A DNA stretch of 64,000 nt, from positions 78,287-142,286 of the forward strand of contig JAUGWO010000203.1 of assembly GCA_049724395.1 (NCBI GenBank), read 5' to 3'. The position numbers and the translations under genes are program-made. The notes beneath the pieces are model-generated. The model had not been told where the DNA came from and did no database searches. It was given only the letters and a program-made list of their open reading frames with translations. This document shows, piece after piece, positions 24,154 through 36,599 of the stretch; position 1 is the first letter of the stretch, and each line of letters begins with the position of its first letter. The stretch comes from Spongospora subterranea f. sp. subterranea. Taxonomy: Eukaryota > Endomyxa: Phytomyxea > Phytomyxea > Plasmodiophorida.

Positions 24154-25330
24154 GACTAACGACTAACCAGAGATCTCCAATTGTACTGGTACCCTTCGTT
24201 GGGTGATAACGGGGAGTTGACGACCGTCGAAAACTTCAACGAACTGCGGCTTGGGGAGACGGATTAGCGGTATCTGGTTCTCCTTTATGAAAGTAGCATC
24301 AGCGAAAGCCGAAAAAGCATTAAAGTCAATCAAACAAGGGACTGCGATGGGTTCGGTATCTTGCCAGGATATCTTAGCGAGAGTTATGAGAGGGGGACTC
24401 GTTCTGGAAAACGACCCTACTACGTCTACGACCGGTCGCAGATTTAACTACGTCTGCGACCCAGTGAATTGGAGTCGTGTATCTGTTATGTCTACGGCCA
24501 TGGAACCCTCGCGCTTGGCAAACCTGTTCAGCCCGTCGGGCGTTCAGTTGGATAAAATTGAGAATGAGTGTCTGCTTCTTCGGTTAATGAAGATCTCGAG
24601 GGTCCATCAACACATGTAACCTCTTTGAATTATGTCGAGATATATTGTATATATGTGCTGTGCTTCCAAGCAAACAAATAGATCACAGTTGGGCGATCAG
24701 CTGTTTTCGGAGTGTCCGATCTTTTTTTTTCCAATGTGTCAAAAAAGGTTGACATTCAGTGAATGTTTGTTGGTCAAAGTTTCAGGAAATACAGTCCAAT
24801 TGATTGATTTACCAGAGCATTCTCCGTTTTGAATCGACCTGGCAACTTTCACCCCCAAATTGCCAGTTTCGTGGATCTGTGTTTTCCAAGAATAATGGGA
24901 GATGGCCATTGCACTGCCATGATGAAGTTGGAAATGAATCCCCTTGGTGAGTTGTGTCAAAGCGAACGTTTTGTCTGGTTTGTAATAACCGGTACCCACT
25001 GGGGGTCTTAGACTTGATTGGTGTGATCAAATCAGCATTAACATCATTCCTAATTACCAGTCTATGAGAAGCATTATTTTGTATGAGGAATGCCGATTTC
25101 GCAGGTCAGAAACTAGGAGAAGAAACAAAGGGAGTCGCTACGACAATGATTCCGTTGGTCTTAATCTGGTTCACCTTTATCGCTGATGAACGAAAGCAAA
25201 AACCCCCGAAGCTACAGAAGAGGGTAGCCCTTACACCACAAATGTGAAATAAAGCGCCCGCTGTTTTAGATGGAGTATATTCCATTCTGGTGTTGCCAAA
25301 CAATACATTGTTAGATGGGCCAGCCTAGCG
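24154..25330. other. No recognised gene
   Basis: A plus-strand open frame (24251-24619, with RRFNYVCDPVNW) and several short ones are present, but none shows a known domain or conserved splice pattern. Nothing firm can be assigned. Confidence 0.35.
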
Positions 25331-25337
25331 GCAACGC

Positions 25338-27243
25338 GTGCAGACCTATACGACTGCCGCTCGTATGAATTCTGTACACATTATGACATCATATGACAAT
25401 ATCTCGGGGATCGCAACACTGCAGAGATTGGGCTCTAAAAACCAGGATAGGAGCGGAGGCGATTTGCCTTTCGAAATCGCACGACGCGTCAAAATCTACC
25501 AAAGACTTCGGGATGGACGGCGGAAGATGTGGCGATAATTGCCCAGGCACGACGATGGATGCTCGTAAAGCGACACCATATCCTGCCCTTATGTGCCACG
25601 ATGATTAACCCTTCTCAATCGATCGAGGAGCGTATCAAACTTAACCAGCAGTCGGACACCTTCGTCCAGGATATCATTTCAAGGCTTCCTGTGACAAGTT
25701 TTCGACTCGACAACGGCATCCTCTACAAAGAGAAATCGCTGGTAGTGGTGGGAGAAGATTGCAAACTGGACATATTGAAGGCACGTCACGATGCCCCAGC
25801 GAGTGGTCATTTCGGTATTTCTAAGACACTTAACCCAGTACGACGTACCTACTGGTGGCCTGGAATGTCCAAGTATATTAAAAGGTATGTTATCTCCTGT
25901 GACACATGTGCTAGAGCAAAGTCCAGTCGCCATCAACCGCACGGTCTACTCTGCCCTTTTCCGATCGCAGAGGACATTTGGCGCTCGATTACCATGGACT
26001 TCATTGTTAAATTGCCGAAGTCTCGGGGGCACGATTCTATCCTGGTGGTGGTAGATCGTTTCTCCAAAATGAGCCATTTTATTCCTTGCACCGAATCGAT
26101 AAATGGGGCAGGTCTCGCCGATTTGCTCTTGACGAATGTTTTCAAATTACATGGGTTGCCCGACGAGATCATTTCCGATCGCGGACCCCAGTTCGTCTCG
26201 AAATTCTGGAAACACCTGTTGGCTCGCTTCAAGATTGATCGCAAACTGTCCTGATCGCGACACCCCCAGACGGATGGGCAGACAGAAACACTAAATCAAG
26301 TGTTGGAACAGTACTTACGCTGTTACATTAATTTCCAACAAAACAACTGGGTGGATTTGTTACCAGTTGCTGAATTCGCTGACAATAACGCAGAACATTC
26401 GGCGACAAAGATGACGCCATTTTATGCGGTCTATGGTTCTCACCCCCGTTTCGACGACGCCACATCGTGTTCAGTTGCGACTCTTCCATCGGCTGATGAA
26501 CGAGTCAACCACATCAATGAAGGTCGGATGTTCCTCAAGGCAGAACTACAACGCGCGGTTCGAGATATGAAACATTTCGCTGATAAGAAACGATTCCCTC
26601 ACCCGAACTACAAGGTTGGCGATAAGGTTTGGTTGAAATCGGAGGGTATTTCATCTGGCCGTCCTAGTTCTAAGCTGAGTAGTCGAAGATTAGGGCCGTA
26701 CTCCATTACAGAGATGATCAACCCAGTGACCTACCGTTTATCCCTATCACATGACAGTCGGCTCCACAACGCATTCCATGTTGCACTACTGTCCCCACAC
26801 AAGGAGAACGAGATCCCAGAGCGCGTTCAATCTCCACCTCCGCCTCTTATCCTTGACTCTGACCACAAGGACCCATTATATATTGTCAATGAGGTACTGG
26901 ACTCTCGTTGGTATAGAAATCAGTTGCAGTATCTCCTCGATTGGGAAGGGTATCCGCCGTCAGAGCGATCGTGGGAGCCCGCACGTAACCTTGGTTCCAC
27001 ACCGGCCTTAAAGGAAACGATTCGTCGGTTTCATGTGGATTACCCGTCCAAGCCGGGCCCTGGCTTAAGGAGGGGGTGATGTTAGGAACACTCCCATATA
27101 TTCCTAACATTCGCGGCTTCGCCGCAGTTCCGCCGCAGTTTTCCGACAAGAATGACCTCCTGGCTGGTCATTCTTGTCAACTCTTTGCTTCGCCTGTATT
27201 AATACACACGTGATTATATCAGAGGATCTGTTCGTCCCATAAA
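25338..27243 (+). mobile_element. Ty3/gypsy chromovirus fragment with 3' LTR start
   Basis: Parts in order: the end of RNase H (about 25340-25600), the integrase zinc-binding region (H...H...C-DTC, about 25780-25920), integrase core (DFIVKLPKS, VVVDRFSK, SDRGPQF; 25980-26280), integrase C-terminus, and a chromodomain (YIVNEVLDSRW...LLDWEGYPPSERSWEP, about 26880-26990). A polypurine tract (27069-27078) is followed by the LTR start TGTTAGGAAC at 27080. Everything upstream of RNase H is missing. About one or two breaks in the part present, so it is fairly young. Chromodomains of this family bind histone marks and steer integration to heterochromatin. Confidence 0.9.
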
Positions 27244-27473
27244 TTATATAACTTTAATAGAAAACTATTAAAATAAATTGTAGTGTTATTATTTATAAAA
27301 TAAAAAGCTGTTTATGGGACGAACAGATCCTCTGATATAATCACGTGTGTATTAATACAGGCGAAGCAAAGAGTTGACAAGAATGACCAGCCAGAGGTCA
27401 TTCTTGTCGGAAAACTGCGGCGGAACTGCGGCGAAGCCGCGAATGTTAGGAATATATGGGAGTGTTCCTAACA
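27080..27473. repeat. Large palindrome made of two head-to-head LTR pieces
   Basis: The arms 27080-27243 and 27311-27473 are near-perfect reverse complements (164 and 163 nt, one small indel seen). They enclose a 67-nt AT-rich spacer. Both arms are the 5' part of the chromovirus LTR (TGTTAGGAACACTCCC...). Such a structure could form a long hairpin or cruciform. Confidence 0.95.
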
Positions 27474-27655
27474 CCACGCATCGAGGAATTAATGGGCAAA
27501 AACTGTCATTCAACCATTTCTTCCTTATCTTCAGTTTCGTCTTGGAAGGTCGGTTTCGTTCCACTTCCAAGACAACTGTGGAACGAAACCCACTGGGGAT
27601 TTGATGCCCTTGTGCCATTGCTTGTTGCTGTAAATTTGAAAGTTCTGAAGCGATT
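27474..27655 (-). repeat. Inverted partial copy of the gene at 27656-28369
   Basis: Reverse-complement match to about 27953-28130 (NLQQQAMAQGHQIPSGFRST on the minus strand). It stops at the LTR palindrome, so the gene piece and LTR were inverted together or the LTR landed in an inverted copy. Confidence 0.8.
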
Positions 27656-28369
27656 GGCGTTCCCCACAATGAATACGATGCGATAATTAGATCCGGATTG
27701 ACAGATCTCCTTCCTGCTCATGTATTCCTCTCTTATTCCTCAGATTACAACTCTGTTATCGCCGAACCAATTAAATCTGAAGAGAATGCCGCTGTCAGTG
27801 CTGCTTTTCCATGGGCTGTGGCACAGGCTTTGTTATCTCGTCACGATCATGACTACTACAAATATATTTTACCGGCTGGAACCCCGACTGTTGGACCAAT
27901 CGGGGTTGGTCCACTAATCAAGACTGATATGATGATCGGACCAGTATATTCATCATCAGAACTTCCAAATTTACAGCAACAAGCAATGGCACAAGGGCAT
28001 CAAATCCCCAGTGGGTTTCGTTCAACGATTGTCTTGGAAGTGGAACAAAATCGACCTTCCAAAACGAAACTGAAGATACGGAAGAGATGGCTGGATAACT
28101 GCTTTTGCCCAATAATTCCAAGATGTGTTATTGCAGTATTCATCAGGAAAAACACTGGTGAAATGAGGGTGTGCGTGTACCAACGGCATCAATCTGGGTA
28201 CAACGTCATACAGGAGCTCCTTCTCCGACGGGACTTGAAAAAGGGTGAACAATTCATTCAAGCTGCAGTACAAAGATTTGTTTTTCGGGTGTTTCTACAC
28301 TACCACCAATGGTTCAGGTCCATAATGGCATTCCTCAAGGAGCGCTGGGGGTGGATTGTTTCCCATTGA
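27656..28369 (+). CDS. Unidentified protein, possibly incomplete
   Basis: Open frame from about 27656; first ATG at 27698; stop at 28369. Features are SYSSDYNSVIAEPI, PIGVGPLIKTDMMIGPVY, a basic stretch SKTKLKIRKRWLDN, and YQRHQSGYNVIQELLLRRDL. No known domain, signal peptide or membrane segment. The same sequence is partly present inverted just upstream (27474-27655). The start is uncertain since the frame is open before the ATG, so it may be an internal exon or part of a mobile element. Confidence 0.4.
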   Translation, partial: GVPHNEYDAIIRSGLTDLLPAHVFLSYSSDYNSVIAEPIKSEENAAVSAAFPWAVAQALLSRHDHDYYKYILPAGTPTVGPIGVGPLIKTDMMIGPVYSSSELPNLQQQAMAQGHQIPSGFRSTIVLEVEQNRPSKTKLKIRKRWLDNCFCPIIPRCVIAVFIRKNTGEMRVCVYQRHQSGYNVIQELLLRRDLKKGEQFIQAAVQRFVFRVFLHYHQWFRSIMAFLKERWGWIVSH

Positions 28370-28500
28370 TGCTCGCTCTCAATTCATACCGGAATTTAAA
28401 TTTTAACTGATGTTTTTTGGGCAATTCCGAACCTCGCTGTGTTCCGTAATGACTATGACCTCCAAAAAGATTTATATAAGGATGATTCGGGATTGCGGCT
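28370..28500 (+). repeat. Repeat related to 49726-49855 (inverted)
   Basis: The block from gctcgctctcaattcatacc through gggcaattccgaacctcgc to atgacctccaaaaagat matches the reverse complement of 49726-49855. Both would code FRNDYDLQKD or close to it, so it may be an old coding repeat. Confidence 0.75.
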
Positions 28501-28709
28501 GATTGGATTTTTTGAGTTGGAGTGCAGTTTTTCAGTAATTACGACAAAATACTCGATTTGCCTGTTGGCATATGTATCACAAGCGTGAATTATACCTTCT
28601 GTCAATCATGTGCATCATGCCGATACTGTTTTTCCAGGAATAAACTTTGAATTTTGTTTTGTAATGGGCCCAGCGGTGTCTAAACCAAAACTAAATCTTG
28701 TTGAATTGC

Positions 28710-29420
28710 GATAGAGAAAATATGGCGACCACGAACGAGGTGGTCATACTACGTGAACAGCTTCAAAACTGAGCTGAATTCAAAAAAGCCACATCATTAG
28801 CGAACGTCGAACGTTCCCCTCCAGCGTGACTTCGGATCGCGTGGGTCAACTTGTTCATGGATCATCAAAACTTTGTTTCCCTCGCCTTTTTCCAATGTTA
28901 CTGCCCAGGTTTACCGAATCCTGAGAGGCACGATGAAGGTAGGACTGCTTCTTTCGTCAATGAGTCCAACTTTGCCTTGAACCGTTCCGGTTTGCCAACT
29001 ACCCCAGGAGTGGTCGAGGTTGTGTTAATTATCAACCTTTGGGATTGACGATTTCGGTAGTGGTATAAGGACCCAGTTGCCGATGCTGATGATTGGGCGG
29101 ATATGGTTAAATTCGCCTACAGTGATGCCCAGCACTCCGCTGCATGGAATGGCGTCATTCCATGCAGTTCACGGGAACCACCCCTTTTGCGACAAGATTA
29201 TTCCGTTCTCGGCTGTGACTCAACCCTAAGCCGATGATCGTGCAAACCACATCAACCACGATCAGAGCAGAACTTCAGTGCGCCCACACCGCAGATGGAG
29301 AACGATATTCCAAACCGGGTTCAACCTTCACCGCCTCCTTTGATTATTGATTCTGATAACCCGGAACCACTTTATGATTAGGAACTGGCCCGAGAAACAC
29401 TGCCGCCGTCATGCCATCTT
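28710..29420 (+). mobile_element. Ty3/gypsy relic, gag N-terminus next to integrase end
   Basis: The left half matches the gag relic at 16095-16490 (ILREQLQ, LPNPERHDEGRTA). The right half resembles the end of the chromovirus at 25.3-27 kb (EFAYSDAQHSA, NRVQPSPPPLI, DSDNPEPLYD). The middle of the element is absent. Many breaks; old. Confidence 0.6.
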
Positions 29421-30190
29421 CCAAGTCATTTACAACGTCATGATGATGGAACCGCTCAGCGACCCCACAGGGATGTTCAACGTTGGGAAATTTTCGATGA
29501 ATATGGGACCTTCAAATATCGGCTTGCAGCTGCGGCGACATGGAATGGAGAAGCAAATAGGTGCATCCCTGCAACGAATCCGTGAAACAAGTGACATTAG
29601 ATATCAACGTGTTGATCAACTTCCTCGTTGACAACGTTGCAAGAACCAACACCATTGTCGAACTGATTTCTGCCCGACGGATTCTGGCCACAAAACAAAT
29701 CGAAAGTTTTTCAAAGTCAGCAGAAGACCACAGCCGTCAAATTTCGAATCGTATCGCAGATTGCTCCATGAGGGTCCCGAACGCGAGACTCACTGGCTTG
29801 TGCCCAATGTCATTTATGATAACGCTCAGATAAATATTGGACAAAACAGAGATTGACGCCAAGTTCAAGCGAAAGTCCTCTTTCCTTTTTCGACGATCGC
29901 TTACTCAGTGTTCTCATCTCGAGTCTTGGTGTTTTGTTAATTCCTCAACTGTTATTTACACCTCCATATTACTGGAATATTGAATAAAATATCATATTCA
30001 CAATTGAAAAACTTTCAGGACCACAAAGTGTCTGATAGGTGCCAATTGCTGGTGAGTTTGTCAACCGTTAAAAGATGATTGGACGGCGATCGCCTACGAA
30101 ATTTGTTGTCTTCGTGGTTCATAGATTTCCGATTAAGATCACCTCTTATTTTGCGGATTAACCAGCTTCAAGCACTGATTCGCACGGAAA
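29421..30190. other. No recognised gene; gypsy-like debris then promoter side of the KGG gene
   Basis: Short open frames at 29347-29833 show no known domain. From 29850 on nothing coding is visible; this should hold the upstream region of the gene at 30225. Confidence 0.35.
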
Positions 30191-30224
30191 ATAGTTGACA
30201 GATTTGTTCATTCCATTAATCACC

Positions 30225-30536
30225 ATGTCGAGTAAAGAAGTGAATCCGGCGAACTTTGCGAACCGCCCTCGGGAAGAAGTGCAAGAAATTGGAAAGAAGG
30301 GGGGTCTGGCTCGTGGGCGTCAAAGAGCCTCTGAGGGCGAAGGAGAGGAGGAATACGGTGAGGAGGAGATTGGCGAAGAGGAGACTGGTTTGGGACGCGG
30401 TGGCAGTAAAGAGACCAACCCTGGAAATTTCGCCAATCGGCCAAAGGAAGAAGTTAGAAAGATTGCCGCGAAAGGAGGTCGAACATCTCGCAGAGGAAGC
30501 GGCGGTGAAGAAGAAGAAGATGATGAACTTATGTGA
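30225..30536 (+). CDS. KGG-repeat (CON-10-like) stress protein, copy 1
   Basis: A small, very polar 103-residue protein with two KGG repeats. They read NPANFANRPREEVQEIGKKGG (split by a Glu/Gly-rich acidic linker of ~35 residues) and NPGNFANRPKEEVRKIAAKG. The motif is shared by fungal conidiation/stress proteins such as CON-10 and by bacterial general-stress proteins. They are thought to be hydrophilic and protective, with the exact role unclear. I chose the ATG at 30225 (context cacc-ATG-t) over one at 30195 because the repeat follows at once. Single exon; acidic tail EEEEDDELM. A paralogue is at 48995. Confidence 0.85.
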   Translation: MSSKEVNPANFANRPREEVQEIGKKGGLARGRQRASEGEGEEEYGEEEIGEEETGLGRGGSKETNPGNFANRPKEEVRKIAAKGGRTSRRGSGGEEEEDDELM

Positions 30537-30718
30537 TTCGTTTTGGCGAGATTTTTGTTTCGATAGTCTCTGGAACGAGATGGCAATTCAATAAAGAATC
30601 GAAATCTTTGAGAAGCATGAACTGATGACGCAACATAAAATTAGAATGAGGGAGATGGGCAAATAATGGTTAGAAATATTGCTATATTTATGAGAACGGC
30701 ATCGAATGAATTCGGAGC

Positions 30719-33700
30719 CTATGTCATTTGATATTTGGTTAAACTTTGCTTGGCATCATGTCGGTTGCTGCGACTACTATTAATGAGGTTGACTGTCACC
30801 TCCTGCTGACGTTTTGATTTCTGCATTTCCTCCTCTATGCTCTTTCTTATGAATTCGGTTTCCTCAGAATCCGAGGAACTTGTCGAGACGCTCTGGAAAT
30901 TTGTAAACATCGACATTTTGAAATTATAAGATGATGGTATACCTGTTTTACGACAATTGTCTCAGAGTTGTGCTGAGCATGTGGCTCATCAACAATTTCT
31001 TCGTAAACGAGTTCTAGTGATTCAGAAACTGAGCTGACCATATCTGCAACCGCTGGATGGACCACAGAGATCGTATCATTTTGAGGGCGGATTGCGATGA
31101 CAGGATCAAAGTGACGTATCGATCCAGATCGCGAGGGCGGATGACGAGATGCTGTTCGAGATGCTGGCGACACGGACGACAGCTGCTTCATAGGAACATC
31201 AGTAAATTAGAGTTTACAAATTTGGAGAAAAAAAATGAACGAGATAGTAGTCGTATTACTGTCAATGAAAGAAGCCCAAAAACAACGTGATATCTATTTA
31301 CCTGTGTACTGGTGAAGGGTGAAATTTCTTCTTGGCTTTCATAAACCACCTCAATAGGTTTAATCAGGGGCGCGATGCTTGACTGAATTGACGTCAGATT
31401 TGAGTACGTCAAAAATTTACTGGACTCACCTGAAATCCAGTGTTACCGATGGCACGAACCGACCCCGATCGGGTTAGTGGCCGAGGCGGCGCATTCGATG
31501 CAGTTGATGGCGAACCGGATAACAATGCAGTCTGAGTGAAACTCAATTACCGAATTGACTGTCGAACTCAAACGGTAAACCATTTGCTGCTCGGCGATTG
31601 ATGAGCTTCGTCTGTTGGGTTTGGATCGGGCTTGACTTGAAATCGCTTCTGCTTTTGTAGCGGCCTCCTTCTGAGCCTTCGCCGTTATTTCCACTATCGC
31701 CTTCACAAACAGTTCAGTGCTGGGACTGGAATTGAAACGGCGTTACATTTTCTAATGAAGCGATCTTCACTTCGTTTTTTTCATTCTGCTTTACTTCGTG
31801 GCTGAACTGATTCAAATGCAAAAGTATCAGCATCCGACCCATCTTCATTAGACATAATAAAAAAAGGTAGAAAGCATGTTTGAAATGTGTGTAATGGATT
31901 GAATGCTCGGAAACCCGTCCATTGAAAATTACGAACTTTTAAGGAAAGTTGGTCGGCACGACTGATGGACTTATCAATTTCCTTTTGTAATTCTTGGCAA
32001 TGTGCCTGGCGTTCTTCCAAAATTTCTTTTTGCTTCGCAATCTGGCAATACGTTGATGAAGGTAACAGGGCATTTTTCAATCAACTTACCTCAGCGATCA
32101 GCGGAGCTTTCGCTGCTTCGATAGCTTGATCCCGAGTCATGCACAACTTTTCGCGAATCCATTCCAATGTTTCAAATTCAGAATCTTCGCTGCTTTTCGA
32201 GAAAATCTGCAGAGCAATGTTGGAAACTCGATACCTCTTGTTTAAAACAACAGACCGTTGCACGATCGAATTCTCCAAATTTGGCAACTACACTCAAGGC
32301 GTTCATACATCGTTGATGTTGACTTGAAACGGTATTATAGCTGCTTCGAAGTGATTCCAACTGGGTCAGTTGACTGTCAATTGTTTGACGACAGCTGGCG
32401 AGTTCAGTTGACAGTAACGATTTCTGCGAACGCATCTGATCGCTGTCGCGAATCTCTTTGTCCAATGACAACTATAACCGGGTATTTGTCAAGACTCCGA
32501 ACAACCAAAATGTTTTTTTACGTCAAAAACTCGTGATTACCTGGAGCTCACGGTTCCGCTCGAGCTCTCCTTGGTTTCTCGTCTCCATTTGGTCAACAAT
32601 GTTTTTCCAATTATCGACTTCATTCCTACAGTCTTGAAGTCGCTCTTGTGATGAGATAATCGCTGCATCAAAGGTTTGCTGTAATGCCGCCTATATATTT
32701 TGAATTCAGGACAATTTCCGACACTGTACCAATCAGCGTACTATTTTCTTTTCATGCTCCTCTTGCTGCCTAGAAAGCAAGTTTTCTACCTCAGATATGT
32801 GCTGAGATTGAAACTCATCGACAATCTCCTCGCGGACAACAAGCTTATTCAGCGCCGACTTCGAAAAATTCGTTTTCACTTGAAACAATAGGCGAGATAG
32901 AGAATTCTACAACAAATCGACCCATGTTGATCAGGAATTTGTTGAAGGATAATGATATCGCGAAAAATAAACACAAATGAGTCTGAAAATACCTGAACAT
33001 TATGTTGAGTATCTTGGAGGTCTCGTTGTATCAAACCCTTTTGTTCCACCACTTTCGATCGCAATTTCGCGCATTCAGCCGTCAAGCAGCTGGCGATCCT
33101 CGAAATTTTGCTCTGAAATAAGAGCCTTTGCTCACGTAACGCCGAACTCGACGTTGAATTTTCATGTTCTTTAGCTGAGTTTACTTCCTAACAGTATTAC
33201 AAAACTGTAAGATTATAAGGAAAATGTGTTCTTAATCAAAACCTCTAAATTTCTCTGTAGATCTGCGATTTGAGATTGCAATACTTGGATCTCCTTCTTA
33301 GATTCGGTCAAGGCAGCTACTTTTTGTTGAACAGCTCGCTCATTTTCCTGATCACAATTAATTTGTTGAAAGGACCGGCAAAATTACAACAGCAGACTAT
33401 CTACCTGCGAATGTTGCTGCAAGAGAAGCTTTTGGTCATCCAGCTGTTCTTGGAGCTCACAAATCGAGGATTTCATTTTGTGTTTCTGCGACTTAACGGC
33501 AGTTACCTTCGCCTCTAGATTTTGTATAAGAGACGTGTTTTCCCGCTCAAGTGATTTCACCCGCTCCTGAACCACATTAGACCATAAAACCGGGATACTT
33601 TGAATACATACTTCAAGGAAACCAATTTTGCCGGCGGCCGCAATCTGGTCGTTGTTGTACTGATTCTCTTTCTCCCGAAGATCCGCTTGATGCTGCGCAA

Positions 33701-36551
33701 CGACAACTCGAGCTGCCAAACTGGATTCCTGTTGGACAGCGCGAAGTTGTTTGGCAAGGTCGTCGGCTTTGCCAGCGAGGTCTTGTTGAATCAACTGGCA
33801 ATCAACCTTGGAATGAAGATCTTTGCATGTTTTGTCTGCCAGGTCCAATGATGCTTCAAGTTCACGCACACGTCGTGACTGTGCAATGAGATTGGCTTCG
33901 CAAGCTTTGCGCTGGTCCATCTGAAGGAGTGTTGATATTTTTTTCCAAAAACTGGTGTAAGGACAGTACCTCATTGTTAATTATCGACGTTAATCGAGCA
34001 ATATTGGAGTTTGCATCATCAAGTAGCTTTGCTATTAACACAAAACGTCAGTTCATAATAAAGTTGCGATTCCCTTCAAACAATTGTGCAATTTTATGAA
34101 AACACAGCACAAAGCATGTTGTTCCAAACCTAAAGATGACTTTCTTTTTTCTTCATCCTCCACCTGCTGATTGAGGTGCTGGACTTGGACCGACATTTCG
34201 ACCAAGCTTCGCTCGGAACGTAATGAGGCCATTTGGACACTGGATAGTTCTGCTCGAACCGAAGACAGCTCTTCCAACGCTCGCTTCCTTTCTTGATCAA
34301 GAGCTACACTATGCTTAGCAGAGGAGACCAGAACTGACGAGACGTTTTACATGTCAATCTGGCGTCGTATTCGTTGATGGTTCGACTCCGCTCCTTTTCG
34401 ATACGAATTTCTGCGTCTTGTCGCAAATTTGATCTGAAAACTTCGTTTTCTTTCACGAAATTTGCCACAAATGAGGATTCGTGTTGAGCGGCAGTTGGCG
34501 GAGGCGAAGTCGCTGCTAGCGAGGCTACACAGAAAGTCAGAAGATGCAGATTAACAGAACTTTACTTGACAAGTAAAAGTAACTGAAACGCTCAACTATG
34601 TGACAAAAAACTTCAGGTTCAAAATTGGGAACTATACTTTTTGGTAATTGTTGATCCAATATGTTATGTAAATGTTAATAGCTGGCGAAACTGTATACAA
34701 ATTGTTCATATTGTTTGAGAGTCGCTTACCTTTTTGACCTTGCTCCTGAAGTTTTCTTTTCAACATCTCTTGATAATGCCGATGAATACGTCGCGCTTCT
34801 TCTTCCGAACGCGATCGGACTTCTGCAAAGTAGTTCAATACTTATTCTTCTCCAAAAATACTGATGTACCTAACTCAAATACTCGCTCGTATTCAGCTTG
34901 TTTTTCGACAAGCTGTGCATTCAGAGCACTAACTTTTTCGGCCCACTCGCTTTCTCTTATTCGTTTCTGAATCAGTAGATCAGATCAGCGAGTTGAGGTT
35001 ACGACACTATCGTCACCGAATCCGACGCGTTCCTCTCCCATTTCTCCATCAGTTGTTTAGATTCGTCGAGTCGGTGTTCAAGATCGGTACAACGTTGATT
35101 CAGCATTGATTTTTGTGATGATAAATTCTGAACCGAGTTTTCAGCATTTAAAGCCCTCTCAAGCGCAGCTTTGTTGGAGTCAACCAATTCCGTGATTCTG
35201 CGTTCGCAATCACTGACACGAGTCTAGAAACCGATTTGATATTCGAGAGATGAATGTAATATAAATTTAACCTTTAGCTCGTCTTTCTCTTTAGACCATG
35301 CTTTTTTTCGGTCGTGAAGTTGGGTGTTAAGGGCAGATATTCGCTGATTGAGTTTATCGCTGTTCTGGGCATTCAAATCCTCCTCTGCTTGTAATAGGGA
35401 TTCGACCTTCGCCCCAACCAAAGAATACTTATGTGCTAATTTCATCCTGTGTAACTTTGAGATACTCGTGCTGGTGGATTAGCATGGCTGGAAACGCATA
35501 AAACCTTTGCTGTTCAGACTTTCGTAAAGCAACAGTTATTTTTTCTGCCCGATCGCGCAGAACATCACACTTTTTAAGAGCAGCGATTTTTTCTGACGAT
35601 TCACCTTCTAACCTCGGTACCAGAGATCGCAGTTCTAAAGAGGAATCATACCACAGATATATTGGTTGTGCTTTGTGATGAGGTACCTGAACATTCTTGC
35701 TGCAACTGGTCAATCACCTGAGTCGCCTACTTCATCCACATTAAAGAACCTCTGTAGCGCTGTTATCAGAAAATTACCCTGTGGAGCTCAGAATGCAACT
35801 CTTCATGCGTAATGGCGTCCTCTCGAATTTTCATGTTGGCATCGTGCAGTTGTTGAACAGCGTTTCGTTCGGCTTCCTTGTATGCGGCAACTTGGGCTTG
35901 TGCTGCGGACACGCTTCGTTCTGAGTTAACAATTGAAGATTCTCCTAAGAATGGAAAAATTCATTCACGTGGCACCAGAAAGTATTGTCCAAACCTCGTT
36001 GATAAGAAGAGACGGCTTCTTGAGCAATTCTTGTCTGGTCTGAAAGTTGCTCTTTGAGTTTAGCAATATCATGCTGATACTGGGAGTTTCGAGATTCAAG
36101 TTCTCCAACGGAGCTCAATCGTTCCGTGGTCGCTTCTTGAAACTGCACCAGCCGGTTTTCTGCCTCGCAGCGGGCAGAAACTTCGGCTGCAAGTCTGAGT
36201 CCCTGCAAGACATTGACTGCCAATAAGAATTTGTCAAGCCGCACATAGGTGCTGAAAAGATAGAGTGAGGGTGAGAGGGGGCCGGGTGGAAATACAATGT
36301 CTCTCCAACTTGACAATTGCAACTTGACAATTGAGCTCAACAAAGAGGAGGTGAAACAACTACGCTGCTTCTGGAAACCATTTCGAAACAGGTACCTGTT
36401 CGCTATCGATGGAAGCTTGAACGATTTCACAAACGCGTTCAATTGCGAACGGTGCCGTCAACGGATCGGCCGTCAGCACGCGAAGAACATCGTCGGCGCT
36501 GACCGACATGATGGCCTCGGTGACCAGCCCGCCCCAGGAAGCGACCGCCAT
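30719..36551 (-). CDS. Long coiled-coil protein, about 20 exons
   Basis: Exon 1 is 36551-36396 (MAVASWGGLVTEAIMSVSAD...VQASIDSEQ), ending at a gtacct donor. Then come a series of exons, each heptad-rich in Glu/Gln/Leu/Arg, separated by 50-150 nt introns. Examples are ENRLVQFQEATTERLSSVGEL (about 36150), ALERALNAENSVQNLSSQKS (about 35150) and QDLAGKADDLAKQLRAVQQE (about 33750). The last part is a non-coil, Ser-rich tail, and the final exon (30916-30719) ends KQSLTKYQMT. Total may exceed 1300 residues. Long coiled coils act as scaffolds (nuclear pore, centrosome/cilium base, golgins, cytoskeleton). No domain tells these apart here. Exon joins after exon 1 were not all solved. Confidence 0.75.
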
Positions 36552-36599
36552 CGAGCGATATCCCCGTTCTAGGTGCGCCCTACCACAATCATGGAAAGG

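Noticed and set aside
30719-36551. Coiled-coil gene as TPR/Mlp nucleoporin
   Set aside because: Heptad content alone suggested it, but the N-terminus and tail do not match TPR landmarks.
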